Positions 9,801 to 18,583 are shown, counted from the stretch's first letter. The stretch: 64,000 bases of DNA from Flavobacteriales bacterium (GCA_016699575.1 CP064979.1:3472001-3536000); one strand, 5' to 3'. Numbers and translations: made by a program. Notes: a model not told the origin generated them from the letters alone.

Positions 9801-10827
9801 ATGCCCGAACGGCCCTGAGCCGGGTACCCCTTGCGATGACCTTGACCCGGATACTCAAGGTGATGTGATCACTGCCAACTGCACTTGCGCAGGTGTGAAC
9901 GTGAACTGCACGGAGGACCTGGTGCTCGCGGTTGCCCTGGACGCCTTCGGCAGTCAGACCACTTGGACCTTGTACGAAGCCGGCACCACGAACATTGTTG
10001 AGGCAGGCGGGCCTTACAGTGATGGAACACCGGGAGCCGTTGTGACCACGAACATCTGCGTGCCTGCGGGTTGCTACGACCTCGTTGTGGAGGATGCCTT
10101 CGGTGACGGTGTCGCCAACGGAGGTTACGTTCTCTCTGATGATCAGGGCCGTCGGATCATTGATGCGGATGGTGCTTTTGGTTCCTCCAGTTCCATTTCG
10201 ATCACGGGTGGCGATTTCTGTGTGCCTGTTGGCCCCACCTTCGTGAAGCCCAACTGGTGCGACCGCACCGACTTTGTGCCGAGCAGTTGGATCTACGCCC
10301 AAGGCGTGGCCGGTGCTACGGGTTACCAGTTCTGGTTCTTCGATCCGCATGGCAGCTACAGCCGTACGATCCTGAAACCGACAACAGCCTGCCGTTTGAA
10401 CAACCTGCAGACCAACCCGCTGCCGTTCGACTTGCCGCTCAACGTGCGCGTGCGGCCGTTGGTCAACGGGAACTTCCTGGCCTATGGTGCGGCATGCCGG
10501 ATCATCGTGAACCAGCCGATCGGTGTGAACAACCTGAACACGGTGACGTTCACTACGGATGCTGAACCTGCCTTCAACATGTACCCCAACCCGAACCGCG
10601 AGAATGTCCTCTACCTCATGATCGAAGGGTTGAGCGACCAAGCGGCCAGCGCCGATGTGGCCATTTTCGATGCGGTCGGGAAACGGATCGTGTTCGAGCA
10701 AGTGCAAGTGGGCGGTGGCATGATGAACCACGCCATGAGCTTGGATGCCAACATGGGTGTAGGCATGTACTTCGTGCAGGTGAACGTCGATGGACGCTCG
10801 TTCACCAAGCGTCTGATGCGCCAGTAA
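6805..10827 (+). CDS. Giant secreted thrombospondin type 3-like repeat protein with T9SS type A sorting domain
   Basis: 1340 residues from the ATG at 6805. That start gives a signal peptide (MFQPKLKRLKNALRAVGLAA...VAAQ); an earlier TTG at 6757 would add 16 unlikely residues. After an N-terminal domain of about 215 residues there are 21 units of about 33 residues: DxDxDGxxxCNDGCPNDPNK followed by xxPGxCGCG. The Asp-rich part fits thrombospondin-3-type calcium binding, and the four or more Cys per unit suggest disulfides. Two interruptions carry the related linker VDCDDNDPCTADSFNGV, so a multi-unit block was itself duplicated. Beyond the repeats are two beta-rich domains and a sorting domain starting FNMYPNPNREN. 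The product is probably a calcium-stiffened cell-surface stalk or adhesin; its partner is unknown. Confidence 0.88.
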   Translation: MFQPKLKRLKNALRAVGLAAIGLAGTVAAQPVTDIDLVPNPAGDSLRVYVRPNGASFDQIVSGLTFTIRWEAASTATLGTTPTLNSSRTQFCAAAFSITSSPDGEIDNGGFTYRTYNAFGASAIADECPPGWTADGWNLIMRVRVTNVNQCTNFQIVSDGYTGANNKNFFVSLNGQDVTGIIEPTAAQLGSCNVDCNGVVGGPAVPGTACNDNDACTINDVYTGTAPNCGCAGTFQDSDSDGTCDATDGCPNDPGKIAPGQCGCGVADTDSDSDGTANCNDACPNDPNKIAPGICGCGVSDADGDGDGTPNCNDGCPNDPNKTSPGVCGCGVADTDSDGDGTPNCNDGCPNDPNKIAPGICGCGVSDADSDGDGTANCNDGCPNDPNKTAPGQCGCGAADTDTDGDGTANCVDLCPNDPNKIAPGVCGCGVADTDSDSDGTADCNDGCPNDPNKTSPGQCGCGVADTDSDGDGTANCNDGCPSDPNKTSPGICGCGVSDADSDGDGTANCNDGCPNDPNKVTPGACGCGVSDADSDNDGTPDCNDLCPNDANKTAPGTCGCGNLEPGASCDDGDGQTTNDQIQANCTCAGSTVDCDDNDPCTADSFNGVVCVNTPLPDSDSDGTCDLLDGCPNDPNKTDPGQCGCGVADTDSDGDGTADCNDGCPNDPNKVAPGVCGCGVADTDTDSDGTADCNDGCPNDPNKTSPGICGCGMADTDSDSDGTADCNDGCPNDPNKTSPGQCGCGVPDTDSDSDGTADCNDDCPNDPNKTAPGICGCGVSDADSDSDGTADCNDGCPNDPNKTAPGQCGCGAADTDTDNDGVADCNDNCPNVAGQQGSPCDDLDPDTFGDVLNANCICEGGTVDCDDNDPCTADSFNGVNCVNTPLPDSDNDGTCDLIDGCPNDPNKIAPGICGCGVSDDDTDNDGTVDCNDGCPNDPNKIAPGICGCGVADTDSDSDGTADCNDGCPNDPNKTAPGICGCGASDADNDNDGVADCNDVCPNGPEPGTPCDDLDPDTQGDVITANCTCAGVNVNCTEDLVLAVALDAFGSQTTWTLYEAGTTNIVEAGGPYSDGTPGAVVTTNICVPAGCYDLVVEDAFGDGVANGGYVLSDDQGRRIIDADGAFGSSSSISITGGDFCVPVGPTFVKPNWCDRTDFVPSSWIYAQGVAGATGYQFWFFDPHGSYSRTILKPTTACRLNNLQTNPLPFDLPLNVRVRPLVNGNFLAYGAACRIIVNQPIGVNNLNTVTFTTDAEPAFNMYPNPNRENVLYLMIEGLSDQAASADVAIFDAVGKRIVFEQVQVGGGMMNHAMSLDANMGVGMYFVQVNVDGRSFTKRLMRQ
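7513..9822 (+). repeat. Tandem array of 21 coding repeats of about 99 bp
   Basis: Twenty-one units encode the TSP3-like repeat. Seventeen or so are exactly 99 bp; units 10, 17 and 21 run into linkers. Synonymous differences between units are frequent, so the array is not a recent expansion, but its length could still vary by recombination. Confidence 0.88.
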
Positions 10828-10847
10828 CCCTGAAGAGCCGTTTTCGG

Positions 10848-10886
10848 GAGGCCGGTCCGTAGTGGGCCGGCCTCTCGTCTTTTTTA
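10848..10886 (+). terminator. Rho-independent terminator after the giant repeat-protein gene
   Basis: The 8-bp perfect stem GAGGCCGG / CCGGCCTC (10848-10855 and 10867-10874) is followed by a T-rich run. It ends the secreted-protein operon. Confidence 0.85.
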
Positions 10887-10940
10887 CCCTCCGTGCACGA
10901 CGGCCAACCTGTTACCATTGCGTTGAAAGCCCCGATCACC

Positions 10941-13019
10941 ATGAAGCCGTGCCCCTCGATCAGACACGTTCTGACCCTTTCCATCGTCGCGTTGTCGGTT
11001 GAGTGCTCGGCCCAACGGACGCCCTTCACCTACCAGGACATGCTGCTGTTGGACCGCATCAGCGGATTGGAGGTGGACCCCGCCGGGAACCGCGCGCTGT
11101 ATGCCGTGCGAGGCACCGACATGGAGAAGAACCGCGGGGTGCGCTCGCTCTGGCTGAAAGACCTGGCCAACACGGACGCGCCCGCAGCGCGGCTGGCCGT
11201 GGGCGACAGTGGTGCCTTCGATGCTCAATGGAGCGCCGACGGCAAGAGCATCTATTTCCTGTGCGGGAAGAACAAGGAAGGAGTGGCGCAGCTCTATCGC
11301 ACTGATGCATCCGGCAACCCCATGCAACAGCTCACACGACTTCCGCTGGACATCGGAGCATACCGCGTGACGAACGACGGCGCCGGTGCGGTGGTGTCCC
11401 TGGCCGTGTTCCCCGGCAATGGGGATGAAGTTGCGCGCACGGTAGAACGCAATGGCGTACGCGCCATGGGCAGCGGCAACTTGTACGACCGGGTATTCGT
11501 GCGCCACTGGGACACTTGGGCCGATGGCACGCGCAACCACCTCTTCCATGTGCGCTTCAGCGACGGTGCCATCACTGCCCTCACACCCGGCTTTGATGGC
11601 GACGTGCCCGGCAAGCCCTTTGGCGACAACGGCGACTTCCTCATCAGTCCCGATGGGAAGACAGTCTATTTCAGTGCGCGCGAGGCAGGACGCACTGAGC
11701 CATGGAGCACCAACTTCGATATCTACGGTGTTGCCGTCACTGGCGGGGCGCTGAAGAACCTCACGGCGACCAACGAAGCATGGGATGCGGCGCCACGGCT
11801 TTCCCCCGACGGCAAGACCCTTGCCTACAAAGCCATGAAGCGCACGGGTTTCGAGGCGGACAGGTTCGAGGTGCAATTGCTCGACCTGGCAACCGGCACC
11901 GTGCGCCCCGTTGCCACCAGTTGGGACCGCAGCGTGGAGCAGATGCAATGGAGCAATGACGGGAAGAGCCTTTACGTGACCGCTGATGACCAAGGTGCCC
12001 ATCGTCTCTTCCGGATCGGCATCGATCCCAAGAAGTCCGGTGTTGTGCAGTTGTCCAAGAGCGGGCACATCGATGCGTTCCACGAGACCGGCAAGGGTTT
12101 CGTGTTCCTCAAGAGCGCGATGAACAGTCCAAGCCAGCTCTTTGCCGCGAAACCTGGTGCCGCGGTGGTGGACGAGGGTGCAATGAAGCTCACCACCGTG
12201 AACGCCGGTCTGGCCGACAAGGTTTTCGGTGCGTACGAGCAGTTCACCTTCCCCGGATGGAACAATGAGACGGTGCACGGCTATGTGGTGAACCCGTCGG
12301 ACTACGTTGAGGGGAAAAGGTACCCAGTGGTGTTCCTGATCCACGGTGGTCCGCAAGGCAGTTTCGGCGACATGTGGAGCTACCGCTGGAATGCGCAGAC
12401 CTATGCTGGTGCCGGATACGGTGTGGTGATGATCGACTTCCACGGCAGCACGGGATACGGCCAGGCGTTCTGCGATGCGATCAGCGAGCACTGGGGCGAT
12501 CGTCCGCTGGAAGACCTGCAGAAGGGGTGGGCGCACGCGTTGAAAAGCTATCCGTTCCTTGACGGAGACCGGGCTGCAGCTCTCGGCGCGAGCTACGGTG
12601 GTTACATGGTGAACTGGATCGCGGGCCGCTGGAAGGAGCCCTGGAAGGCATTGGTGAGCCACTGCGGCGTGTTCGATTCGCGCAGCATGGGCTATAGCAC
12701 GGAGGAGCTCTGGTTCAGCGATTGGGAGAACGGTGGCAGTTCGTTCAAGCATCCGGAGAAGGCGGACGTGTTCAATCCTGCGCTGTTCGTCAAGGATTGG
12801 AGCGTGCCCATGCTCGTCATCCACGGCGACCTCGACTTCCGTATCCCCATCACACAGGGTATCTCGGCGTTCACGGCACTGCAGGAGAAAGGCGTTCCCT
12901 CGCAGTTTCTGCGTTTTCCTGATGAGAACCACTGGGTGCTGAAGCCGCGCAACAGCATGCAGTGGCACAACACGGTGTTCGGCTGGTTGGATCAACACAT
13001 CGGGGGAGGCCCTCGCTGA
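10941..13019 (+). CDS. S9 family serine peptidase (prolyl oligopeptidase / acylaminoacyl-peptidase-like)
   Basis: 692 residues from the ATG at 10941, which directly begins a signal peptide (MKPCPSIRHVLTLSIVALSV...SAQ); an upstream GTG at 10893 is less likely. The first 420 residues form a beta-propeller with TolB/WD40-like units (SWDRSVEQMQWSNDGKSLYV). The C-terminal alpha/beta hydrolase domain contains GASYGGYM with the nucleophile Ser near residue 551, HGDLDFRIP supplying the Asp, and DENHWV supplying the His. Such enzymes cleave short peptides or release N-terminal dipeptides or acyl-residues, here in the periplasm. It stands alone after a terminator. Confidence 0.92.
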   Translation: MKPCPSIRHVLTLSIVALSVECSAQRTPFTYQDMLLLDRISGLEVDPAGNRALYAVRGTDMEKNRGVRSLWLKDLANTDAPAARLAVGDSGAFDAQWSADGKSIYFLCGKNKEGVAQLYRTDASGNPMQQLTRLPLDIGAYRVTNDGAGAVVSLAVFPGNGDEVARTVERNGVRAMGSGNLYDRVFVRHWDTWADGTRNHLFHVRFSDGAITALTPGFDGDVPGKPFGDNGDFLISPDGKTVYFSAREAGRTEPWSTNFDIYGVAVTGGALKNLTATNEAWDAAPRLSPDGKTLAYKAMKRTGFEADRFEVQLLDLATGTVRPVATSWDRSVEQMQWSNDGKSLYVTADDQGAHRLFRIGIDPKKSGVVQLSKSGHIDAFHETGKGFVFLKSAMNSPSQLFAAKPGAAVVDEGAMKLTTVNAGLADKVFGAYEQFTFPGWNNETVHGYVVNPSDYVEGKRYPVVFLIHGGPQGSFGDMWSYRWNAQTYAGAGYGVVMIDFHGSTGYGQAFCDAISEHWGDRPLEDLQKGWAHALKSYPFLDGDRAAALGASYGGYMVNWIAGRWKEPWKALVSHCGVFDSRSMGYSTEELWFSDWENGGSSFKHPEKADVFNPALFVKDWSVPMLVIHGDLDFRIPITQGISAFTALQEKGVPSQFLRFPDENHWVLKPRNSMQWHNTVFGWLDQHIGGGPR

Positions 13020-13242
13020 AGTCAGCCGAAGAGCGTCTTGTGGCCAACGTGCCCATGGATGTCGCGATCAAGTGCGCCGGCGCCGGCGATGACCGCCATC
13101 CGATCCTGCAGAACATCGGAACGGGCAACCACCCGTTGCTTAGGTAACCAGCAGGGGTTCCTTTGATGTGACTGGCGGTTGGGCCAGGAACGTTACGCCA
13201 GGATGTGAAGCGCATTGTGGGGGTGTACCAGAACCTCACGCC

Positions 13243-13662
13243 ATGAAGACTCTCTTGATCTGTACCCTACTGTCCTCCAGCGCGCTCACAACGGGCCATG
13301 CGGCCATCGTCTTCCACGATCGCGCAGCCTGCACGACCGAACTGCCTGGCGGCGATCCGCGGATACAGCTCTGCGGCAAGCTCACCGGTGATGTGACCAG
13401 GACGGATCTCGACACCGCCGCTGAAGTGAAGCTCGTAAGCTGCGTATCGGGCGCGCGCATCACCACCCTGGCCGTGTGCATACGCAATTGCGAAGGCAAG
13501 ACCGAAGCGCTCACCGCTGCGAACGGAACGCTCACCCCGGCCATGAAAAAGATGATCGTCAACCTGCCGAAAGGAACACCCTTCGTCGTGCGCGTTTCGG
13601 TGAAGGACGAAAAAGGCCGCGACTGGCAGGTGCCTGACGCGGCCTTCGTTTGGAAGGGCTAG
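13243..13662 (+). CDS. Small secreted protein, GldM C-terminal-domain-like
   Basis: 139 residues from the ATG at 13243, which opens a signal peptide (MKTLLICTLLSSSALTTGHA). The mature part (GDVTRTDLDTAAEVKLVSC ... LTPAMKKMIVNLPKGTPFVV ... FVWKG) resembles the C-terminal beta domain of the T9SS/gliding protein GldM, in which a similar 'ITRAQLL...LT..M..LI..L..G' pattern occurs. It has none of GldM's coiled coil or membrane helix and contains five Cys. This is a remote-similarity guess; it may simply be a stand-alone periplasmic beta domain. It converges with the next gene, 3 bases away. Confidence 0.55.
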   Translation: MKTLLICTLLSSSALTTGHAAIVFHDRAACTTELPGGDPRIQLCGKLTGDVTRTDLDTAAEVKLVSCVSGARITTLAVCIRNCEGKTEALTAANGTLTPAMKKMIVNLPKGTPFVVRVSVKDEKGRDWQVPDAAFVWKG

Positions 13663-13665
13663 ATC

Positions 13666-15840
13666 TCAACGAACGGCGAACCGGGCTTGGCGCGTTGTGC
13701 CGTTGGCGGCGCGTTCCTGCAAGATGTAGAGAGCCTGGGGCAGGTGGCCGACCACAACTTGTTCGGAGGTGGTAACAACACGCTGCGCGTGCACTAAGCG
13801 ACCGTCCGTTGAGAGGATCCGCAAGGTGCTTCCCACCTGCGCCCCGTTCACACGGAGCACGTCCTCGGTGGGGTTGGGGAACAGCTGAAGCGCAGACGGC
13901 TCGGATCGACTGGCAATAGCCATACCGGTTGCCACAAAAAGCTCGCTCGTGTTGGTGCGCACTGGTGCGTTGAAGTCGAAGAAGATGTCGGCCGCGTTCG
14001 CCAGCACCAAGCCGGGCATCACCGGTGGCGTAGGCCTTATGCGGAAGCCCACTGCTCCGTGGCTCCGTGGTTCGTTGGTGTTACTGTCCGGCAGCAGGAT
14101 GTTGTTGAAGGTCCATTCCACCACGCGGCCCGGCTTGAAAGCCACGCTGAAGGGTTGGCTGGCTGCGCCCTGCTGGAAAGTGGACTGGTCGAGCTCCAGC
14201 GGAAGTGTGTCAACGACCACAACGGTGAACGCAGTGTCGGTACCGGTGTTCTGGAAGCGGATGACGTAATCGATGTACTCGTCCTGGTTGATGTAGTATT
14301 CGGAGCTGCTGAGGCCACTGCTGGTGAAGGCGGTCTTGTCGTTCGGGTCGTAGCTGCCGGTAACCCCGGTGAGCGTGCTCGCCTGGTCGTTTGATGCGTC
14401 CAGATCCGCCGGTGCTGTGGAAACGGACCATTGGTGAAGGATGCTTGTGCCGAGCGGTGTTCCGACTGGGATCAGTGTTAGCGCGTTGAAATTGGTTTGG
14501 GCAAAAGCTGCCACCGTGGGCACTACCCACAGCACGGTATTCCCGTTGACCGTTGTTGGTATCGGCGAAGCCTGCGAGAAGCTGGTTTGTGCATCCAATA
14601 CACACGTTACCGTGACCGGCCCACTGTTCGTTGGAGTGTTGCTGAATACCGTTGAGAACGTGCTGTGCAAAAATCCGGGGCGCGCAAAGAAGCTGCCCGC
14701 GCTGATGGAGAGATCCACCGAGGAGCCCCAAACCGTGGTGTCGGCCAGGTCGATCGTTGCGCTGTCGCCGTTCAAGGTAAAGGGCACGGGTTGCGGCAAT
14801 GGACAAATGGGATAGAGACCTGGGTCCAGTTGTTCCAAGGTGTAGCTGCCGGGTGGAAGACTTTCCAGGAAGCGGCCGTCCATGCTGGAGATCACCAGCT
14901 CGTTCACAGGGTTCACGCGCATGATGCGATACGGTATGCCCACATCCCCAGCATCCTGCAAGCAGTTCCCGTTCACATCGTTGAACACGGTGCCGTCCAC
15001 TTGTCCGCAGCCAGGACCTGTTGCTGGAATGGTGACGGACAACCACTGATCGCAACCGGACACGCAGTAGCGCACACCGATATCGTACACACCGGGTCCC
15101 AGACCACCGATCTCGGCGGTGAACATGTTCTGGCCCGTGCTGAACAGGAGCACACCGTTCTGGTACACATCGAAGTAGGCGCACCAGCCCGGCATTGAGA
15201 TATGGACCATTCCATTGTCCAAGAGGCAGTCTGCGGCATCCACGGAATCGATCCGCGCGAAACTGGTGCTGTCCATTTGGATGATGGACCCGGTGCTTGC
15301 GAACGATGAGCAACCGTTCGCATCGAACGCCTGGAAAGTGTAGGTGCCATTACCGCAGAAGCCGTAGAAGATGGGGTCGCCTTGCACCGATATGCCGGTC
15401 TGTACGATGTTCGGATCGTCCCACTCGAACGCGTAGGGCGGCGTGCCATAGAAACCGACCTGTGTGGCGGCGCCGGCGCCATTGCACACGCCCTCACAGG
15501 GCACCCCGAAGCCGGTGGTGAACATGGAACCTGCATGGTTGAGACCGGAAAACGCGCCGATGTCGTTCACGTTCTGGACGGTCGCGTCCTGCGAGAGCAC
15601 GGTGCCCAGGTCATCCGTAACCGTGAGGGTGTACACACCCGCGTTCAATCCCCAGATGGAATCGGTGGTAGCACTGTTGCTCCAGAGGTAGGTGTAGGGT
15701 GGTGTGCCACCGCCCACGACGGCTTGCACTGATCCGTTGCTGTTGGAGCAGGTCTCGTAGTGCGTGTTGAAACCGACGGTCAGTGGCTGCGCAAAGGCAT
15801 GGACCGATAACCAAAGTGCAGGAAGCGCGAGTGTCCTCAT
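13666..15840 (-). CDS. Secreted SprB/DUF11-type surface protein with T9SS type A sorting domain
   Basis: 724 residues with a short signal peptide (MRTLALPALWLSVHAFAQ). Residues about 20-170 hold two SprB-like repeats (CSNSNGSVQAVVGGGTPPYTYLW...GVYTLTVTD). A SdrD/collagen-binding B-like segment follows (GTVFNDVNGNCLQDAGDVGI). Next is a conserved-repeat domain with GSYDPNDKTAF, YIDYVIRFQNTGTDTAF, and FFDFNAPVRTN, typical of DUF7619/DUF11-like surface proteins. The end (LQLFPNPTEDVLRV...) is a Por sorting domain. It is probably cell-surface attached and acts in adhesion or gliding-related contact. No enzyme motif is visible. Its 3' end faces the small GldM-C-like gene. Confidence 0.83.
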   Translation of the reverse strand: MRTLALPALWLSVHAFAQPLTVGFNTHYETCSNSNGSVQAVVGGGTPPYTYLWSNSATTDSIWGLNAGVYTLTVTDDLGTVLSQDATVQNVNDIGAFSGLNHAGSMFTTGFGVPCEGVCNGAGAATQVGFYGTPPYAFEWDDPNIVQTGISVQGDPIFYGFCGNGTYTFQAFDANGCSSFASTGSIIQMDSTSFARIDSVDAADCLLDNGMVHISMPGWCAYFDVYQNGVLLFSTGQNMFTAEIGGLGPGVYDIGVRYCVSGCDQWLSVTIPATGPGCGQVDGTVFNDVNGNCLQDAGDVGIPYRIMRVNPVNELVISSMDGRFLESLPPGSYTLEQLDPGLYPICPLPQPVPFTLNGDSATIDLADTTVWGSSVDLSISAGSFFARPGFLHSTFSTVFSNTPTNSGPVTVTCVLDAQTSFSQASPIPTTVNGNTVLWVVPTVAAFAQTNFNALTLIPVGTPLGTSILHQWSVSTAPADLDASNDQASTLTGVTGSYDPNDKTAFTSSGLSSSEYYINQDEYIDYVIRFQNTGTDTAFTVVVVDTLPLELDQSTFQQGAASQPFSVAFKPGRVVEWTFNNILLPDSNTNEPRSHGAVGFRIRPTPPVMPGLVLANAADIFFDFNAPVRTNTSELFVATGMAIASRSEPSALQLFPNPTEDVLRVNGAQVGSTLRILSTDGRLVHAQRVVTTSEQVVVGHLPQALYILQERAANGTTRQARFAVR

Positions 15841-15892
15841 GGGGTGGGGTGCTGTGAAGATGACGCAAGTTCCACGGAAGGTGGCCTGCGGA

Positions 15893-18496
15893 CTAGGATG
15901 TTTTTCCAGCCCCGGTGTTGGGTTCGGGCCGCAAGTCTTCCACGAAGTACATGTGCACCTCGCCCTTGCCCTTGACCTTCACCGGGCCGCGCGGGGTGCA
16001 GCGCATATGGTCCATGATAAGCGCGTAGGTGGCGCCGCTGCAATTCACTTTTCCCGGCTCACCGGTGCTTTCCATGCGGCTGGCCAGGTTCACTGTGCCG
16101 CCCCAGATATCGTAGGCGAACTTCTTCTCGCCCACCACGCCGGCGGTGAGCGGCCCACTGTGAAGGCCAATGCGGATAGGCCAGGCTTCCTGTCCTTCGT
16201 TGGCTCGTTCTGCGTTGATGCGCTTCACCTCTTCGAGCATCGCCAGCGCCATACGAGCGGCATTGAGCGCATGCTCAGGGTCGTCGTTCGGAACGCCGGC
16301 CACGCACATGTAGGCGTCGCCGATGGTCTTGATCTTCTCCATGCGGTGCGCATCGCATAGCCGGTCGAACGCGCGGAAGAAACGGTCCAGTTCCGCTACG
16401 AGCTTGGCGCTCGGCATCCCTTCGCTGAAGCTGGTGAACCCCTTGAAGTCGCTGAAAAGCACGGTGCAATGCTCGTAGTGGTGTGCGGCGGCGTTGCCGT
16501 GCTCCTTCAGTTCGGCGGCCGTGCTGGCAGGCAGGATGTTGAGCAATAGATCATCGCTGCGCTTTTTCTCCTGCGCCAATTCCCGCGTGCGCTCGTCCAC
16601 CATGGCCTCGAGCTGCGCTGCCGCACGGCGCAGGCGGCGAGTGCGCAGCTGCACGAACCCATAGAGCAGGATGCCGAGAGAACCGCCCGAAATGGAAAGG
16701 AAGCCTGCCGTGCGCCATGACGGCGGAGCAATGGTGAACGTGAACGCGATCGGCTGTTCGTTCCAGACACCGCTGCCGTTGCGCGCGATCACCTTGAAGG
16801 TGTAACTGCCTGGCGCGAGATTGCTGTATACCACGCGCCGTTCGGCCGTTACATCGCTCCAGCCCGGGTCATGCCCTTCCAAGTAGTACTGGTAGCGCAC
16901 GGCTTCAGGCTCGGCCAGTGAAAGACCGACGAAAGCGAACGTGAGATGATTGCGGTTGTGGGGCAGCTGAAGGTCTTTCGGCAGGCCTTGCGCATCCAGG
17001 CCACTGCTCCACGGCGACCAGTCGGGCACCTCATGGTCCAGCAGCACTTGTGTGATACGCGTGTGCGGTGCCGTTGCGATCGTTGTCGCCCGCTCAGGAT
17101 CGAACCGCGTTGCGCCGTTCACCGTGCCGAACCAGAGTGTCCCATCGATGTCGAGGAAGCACGCGTTGCGGAAGGCTTCCTGGCCGATGAAGCCATCGGC
17201 CGTGCCGAAGTGGTCCACGTTGAGCAGGCGTTCTTGCAGCACGTCCAGTTCAAGCCGGTCGAAGCCGCGCGCGGTGCCCGCCCACACGTTCTCGTCCGCA
17301 TCGAGCAGCACTTGCACCACCCGGTCGCTGCTCAGTCCGTGGGCCGTGGTGAAGCGCGTGCTCTTCGCTCCGTTGAAGCGCCACAGCCCTTGCCCATCGG
17401 TGCCCGCCCAGATGTTCCCCGAGCCGTCGCGCACAAGAGCGGTTACTTGCACGTTCGCGGGAAGGTCAACGTCACGATCGCGGTACGCAACGGGGTTTCC
17501 GTCCATCAAGTAGGCCAGTCCGTCCTCGGTTGCGATCCACGTCCGATGGCCATCGGGCAACACATCAATGGCTGCTTCGGCATGGTCGCCGAACCTGCTC
17601 AGCGGTGAGCCGCGCTCTGAACGGAAAACGCCAGACTCGGTAGCGACCCACAGGGTGCTGTCCATAGACCGAACGGTATTGATGTGTGCCGGACCGAGCG
17701 TTCCAGCCCAGGTCGGCGACCGTAAGGATGCCCCGGTCCATTCCAACAAGCCATGGCCCGCAGTACCTACAAGCAGTGTCGAATCGGGGGAAAGGGCAAG
17801 GCACGTGATGTAGGCATCGCGCAGGCCGTCGTGCTCCCCGAACCAGCGCAAGCCTGATTGGTCCCAGCGGGTGAGCCCGCCACCACTGGTCCCGATCCAC
17901 AATGCGCCATCAGGGGTGCGCAAAATGGCGCTCACGGTCCGCGCGCCAAGGCCGTCCCGCTCGGTGAAGTTGATGCAAGCGTCGTGGGTGAAGCGGGCCA
18001 GGCCACCGAACGCGGTGCCCATCCAGATGGCACCACTACGGTCCTGGAGCATGCACAGCACATCGCTATGGCCGAGGCCGTTGCCTGCGTGGAGGTGCAG
18101 CGGTCCATCAGGGCCGTTGCGATACGCCCCGTCAGTCCTGCCTGTCCATGTGTTTCCGCGTTGGTCCACGAGTCCGCATTGGGCAGTGGGGTCGGCGCCG
18201 GGGTTGTTGCACACGATACGGTAGGTGCTGTCGCGCGGGTCGAGGGCGGCGCGTGTTTCCGGTGGTGGGGCGCCATGCTTTCGTGTCCACAGCTCGAAGT
18301 CCTTGCCGTCGCTACGGCAAAGCCCGCCCAAGGTCTGCACCCACAGGTGGCCGAGGCTATCCTCGGCCAGGGCATCCACCGTGGCACTGGGCAGCCCGTG
18401 CTCGGCCCCGAAGACCTTCACATTGAACTGCTGGGCAAGGAGCGCCCCATGCCAAAGCACCAGGATGGCGGCGGCCAAGCGGTGCGTGGTGGGCAT
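15893..18496 (-). CDS. Propeller-sensor class III adenylate cyclase
   Basis: 867 residues from the ATG at 18496, which begins a signal peptide (MPTTHRLAAAILVLWHGALLAQQ). Residues about 25-530 carry regulator-propeller repeats ('DGALWIGTSGGGLTRWD', 'DGSGNIWAGTDGQGLWRFN'). A Y_Y_Y domain follows, then a transmembrane helix, a short coiled coil (RRLRRAAAQLEAMVDERTREL) and a class III cyclase domain. Metal-binding Asp occurs in LFSDFKGFTSFSE and in KTIGDAYM. The Lys of KTIGD and the Asp of YDIWGGTVNLASR are the ATP-selecting pair, and the Asn/Arg of NLASR are the transition-state residues, so an active adenylate rather than guanylate cyclase is predicted. The architecture copies hybrid two-component sensors with cyclase output. 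The signal is probably a periplasmic glycan or similar ligand (inference). Confidence 0.88.
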   Translation of the reverse strand: MPTTHRLAAAILVLWHGALLAQQFNVKVFGAEHGLPSATVDALAEDSLGHLWVQTLGGLCRSDGKDFELWTRKHGAPPPETRAALDPRDSTYRIVCNNPGADPTAQCGLVDQRGNTWTGRTDGAYRNGPDGPLHLHAGNGLGHSDVLCMLQDRSGAIWMGTAFGGLARFTHDACINFTERDGLGARTVSAILRTPDGALWIGTSGGGLTRWDQSGLRWFGEHDGLRDAYITCLALSPDSTLLVGTAGHGLLEWTGASLRSPTWAGTLGPAHINTVRSMDSTLWVATESGVFRSERGSPLSRFGDHAEAAIDVLPDGHRTWIATEDGLAYLMDGNPVAYRDRDVDLPANVQVTALVRDGSGNIWAGTDGQGLWRFNGAKSTRFTTAHGLSSDRVVQVLLDADENVWAGTARGFDRLELDVLQERLLNVDHFGTADGFIGQEAFRNACFLDIDGTLWFGTVNGATRFDPERATTIATAPHTRITQVLLDHEVPDWSPWSSGLDAQGLPKDLQLPHNRNHLTFAFVGLSLAEPEAVRYQYYLEGHDPGWSDVTAERRVVYSNLAPGSYTFKVIARNGSGVWNEQPIAFTFTIAPPSWRTAGFLSISGGSLGILLYGFVQLRTRRLRRAAAQLEAMVDERTRELAQEKKRSDDLLLNILPASTAAELKEHGNAAAHHYEHCTVLFSDFKGFTSFSEGMPSAKLVAELDRFFRAFDRLCDAHRMEKIKTIGDAYMCVAGVPNDDPEHALNAARMALAMLEEVKRINAERANEGQEAWPIRIGLHSGPLTAGVVGEKKFAYDIWGGTVNLASRMESTGEPGKVNCSGATYALIMDHMRCTPRGPVKVKGKGEVHMYFVEDLRPEPNTGAGKTS

Positions 18497-18575
18497 GGGG
18501 GCAAGGTATCCCTGGTGCGTGCAAGGCCTGCCGGAAAAAACCTTCAACAAGTGAACGATCCGGCAAAGGCGGCTT

Positions 18576-18583
18576 TACATTCG
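18576..18583 (+). promoter_or_regulatory. -7 box TACATTCG before the small DNA-binding protein gene
   Basis: TACATTCG matches the TAnnTTTG consensus with one change and sits 48 bases before the ATG at 18632. No clear TTG is seen at the -33 position. Confidence 0.45.

Noticed and set aside
7513..9822. Regular repeats resembling a CRISPR array
   Set aside because: There are no unique spacers, the period equals 33 codons, and the reading frame is conserved; it is a coding repeat.
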